A DNA stretch of 61,297 nucleotides, from assembly GCA_902589825.1 (NCBI GenBank), contig CACIUL010000013.1, positions 1 to 61,297 of the forward strand. The letters are read 5' to 3'. The notes beneath the pieces were generated by a model. That model searched no databases. It had not been told where the DNA came from and saw only the letters and a program-made list of their open reading frames with translations. This DNA is from an uncultured Verrucomicrobiota bacterium. GTDB taxonomy: Bacteria > Verrucomicrobiota > Verrucomicrobiia > Verrucomicrobiales > DEV007. How positions within the stretch are numbered: position 1 is the stretch's first letter; every line of letters begins with the position of its first letter. This document shows positions 61,096 to 61,297 of this stretch, one piece after another. Position numbers and translations under genes: made by a program.

Positions 61096-61297
61096 TTATA
61101 CGCTCATCCTGATTATTCAGGCAGTCTAGCAGCCCAGAATCACCTTGACCAAAAGCGCAGATTTTGCTCTTATAGTTGATAAGATTGTTAACAACGATAG
61201 CGCTCAATCCCTTTTAAACTCCACATTGAACCTCACCGCGTTCCGGCTTGAGCCGGCGTACAAAAAATAACTCACTTACTCTTGGGTTAGATATTGG

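Overview
The window looks like chromosomal DNA from a Verrucomicrobia-type bacterium (Gram-negative, PVC group). This is inferred from the gene mix: a bifunctional LpxC/FabZ fusion next to lpxA, a short PEP-CTERM sorting tail, DUF1501, DUF1080 and ThuA proteins, a pseudopilin-like secreted protein, a NamZ/DUF1343 muramidase, a eukaryote-type ProS and an LplT-Aas fusion. No phage, transposon, integrase, CRISPR array or rRNA was seen. About 53 protein genes and one tRNA are supported; most other long open frames are GC-driven shadows.

Layout. 1-5.9 kb: the end of an Mla/MCE lipid-transport operon (mlaF-like, mlaD-like), a YacL-type PIN/TRAM membrane protein, deoC and a NamZ-like muramidase. 5.9-10.8 kb: an AraC regulator, then a leftward set of secreted proteins (DUF6607-like, pseudopilin-like, unknown, PEP-CTERM). 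10.9-17.3 kb: the LplT-Aas fusion, a DUF1501 protein and an APC permease. 17.4-21.8 kb: a nucleoredoxin-like protein followed by recJ and recG. 21.9-25.9 kb: pyruvate dehydrogenase pdhA-pdhB-pdhC and a DUF6580 membrane protein. 26-32 kb: a relatively AT-rich stretch with a perfect parS-like palindrome, mnmG, a probable selenoprotein, a HAD phosphatase, a structured-RNA candidate, an ADPRibase-Mn-like phosphoesterase, a cupin and a DUF2007 protein. 32-36.6 kb: rnc, tRNA-His, DUF1802, DUF3817, lpxA, lpxC/fabZ and trxA. 37-48.4 kb: a nucleotide-sugar epimerase, an M20 peptidase, proS, secreted and membrane proteins, a phosphodiesterase and an aldehyde dehydrogenase. 48.4-61.1 kb: membrane and secreted proteins, including a divergent ThuA/DUF1080 pair for carbohydrate use, a YHYH protein, an acyltransferase with inserted ankyrin repeats, a permuted NlpC/P60-like protein and DUF4407.

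Main discovery candidate: on the minus strand at 28254-29246 two reading frames that would normally be called separately are one frame interrupted by a single UGA. That UGA falls exactly at the first active-site position of a peroxiredoxin-like domain (W-W-UGA-P-F-C). A perfect 6-bp hairpin with a GUA loop follows, with the first loop base 22 nt after the UGA, which matches the bacterial SECIS pattern. I read it as a membrane-anchored selenoprotein whose catalytic domain is probably periplasmic.

The parS-like site beside mnmG suggests, but does not prove, that this segment lies in the origin-proximal part of the chromosome.
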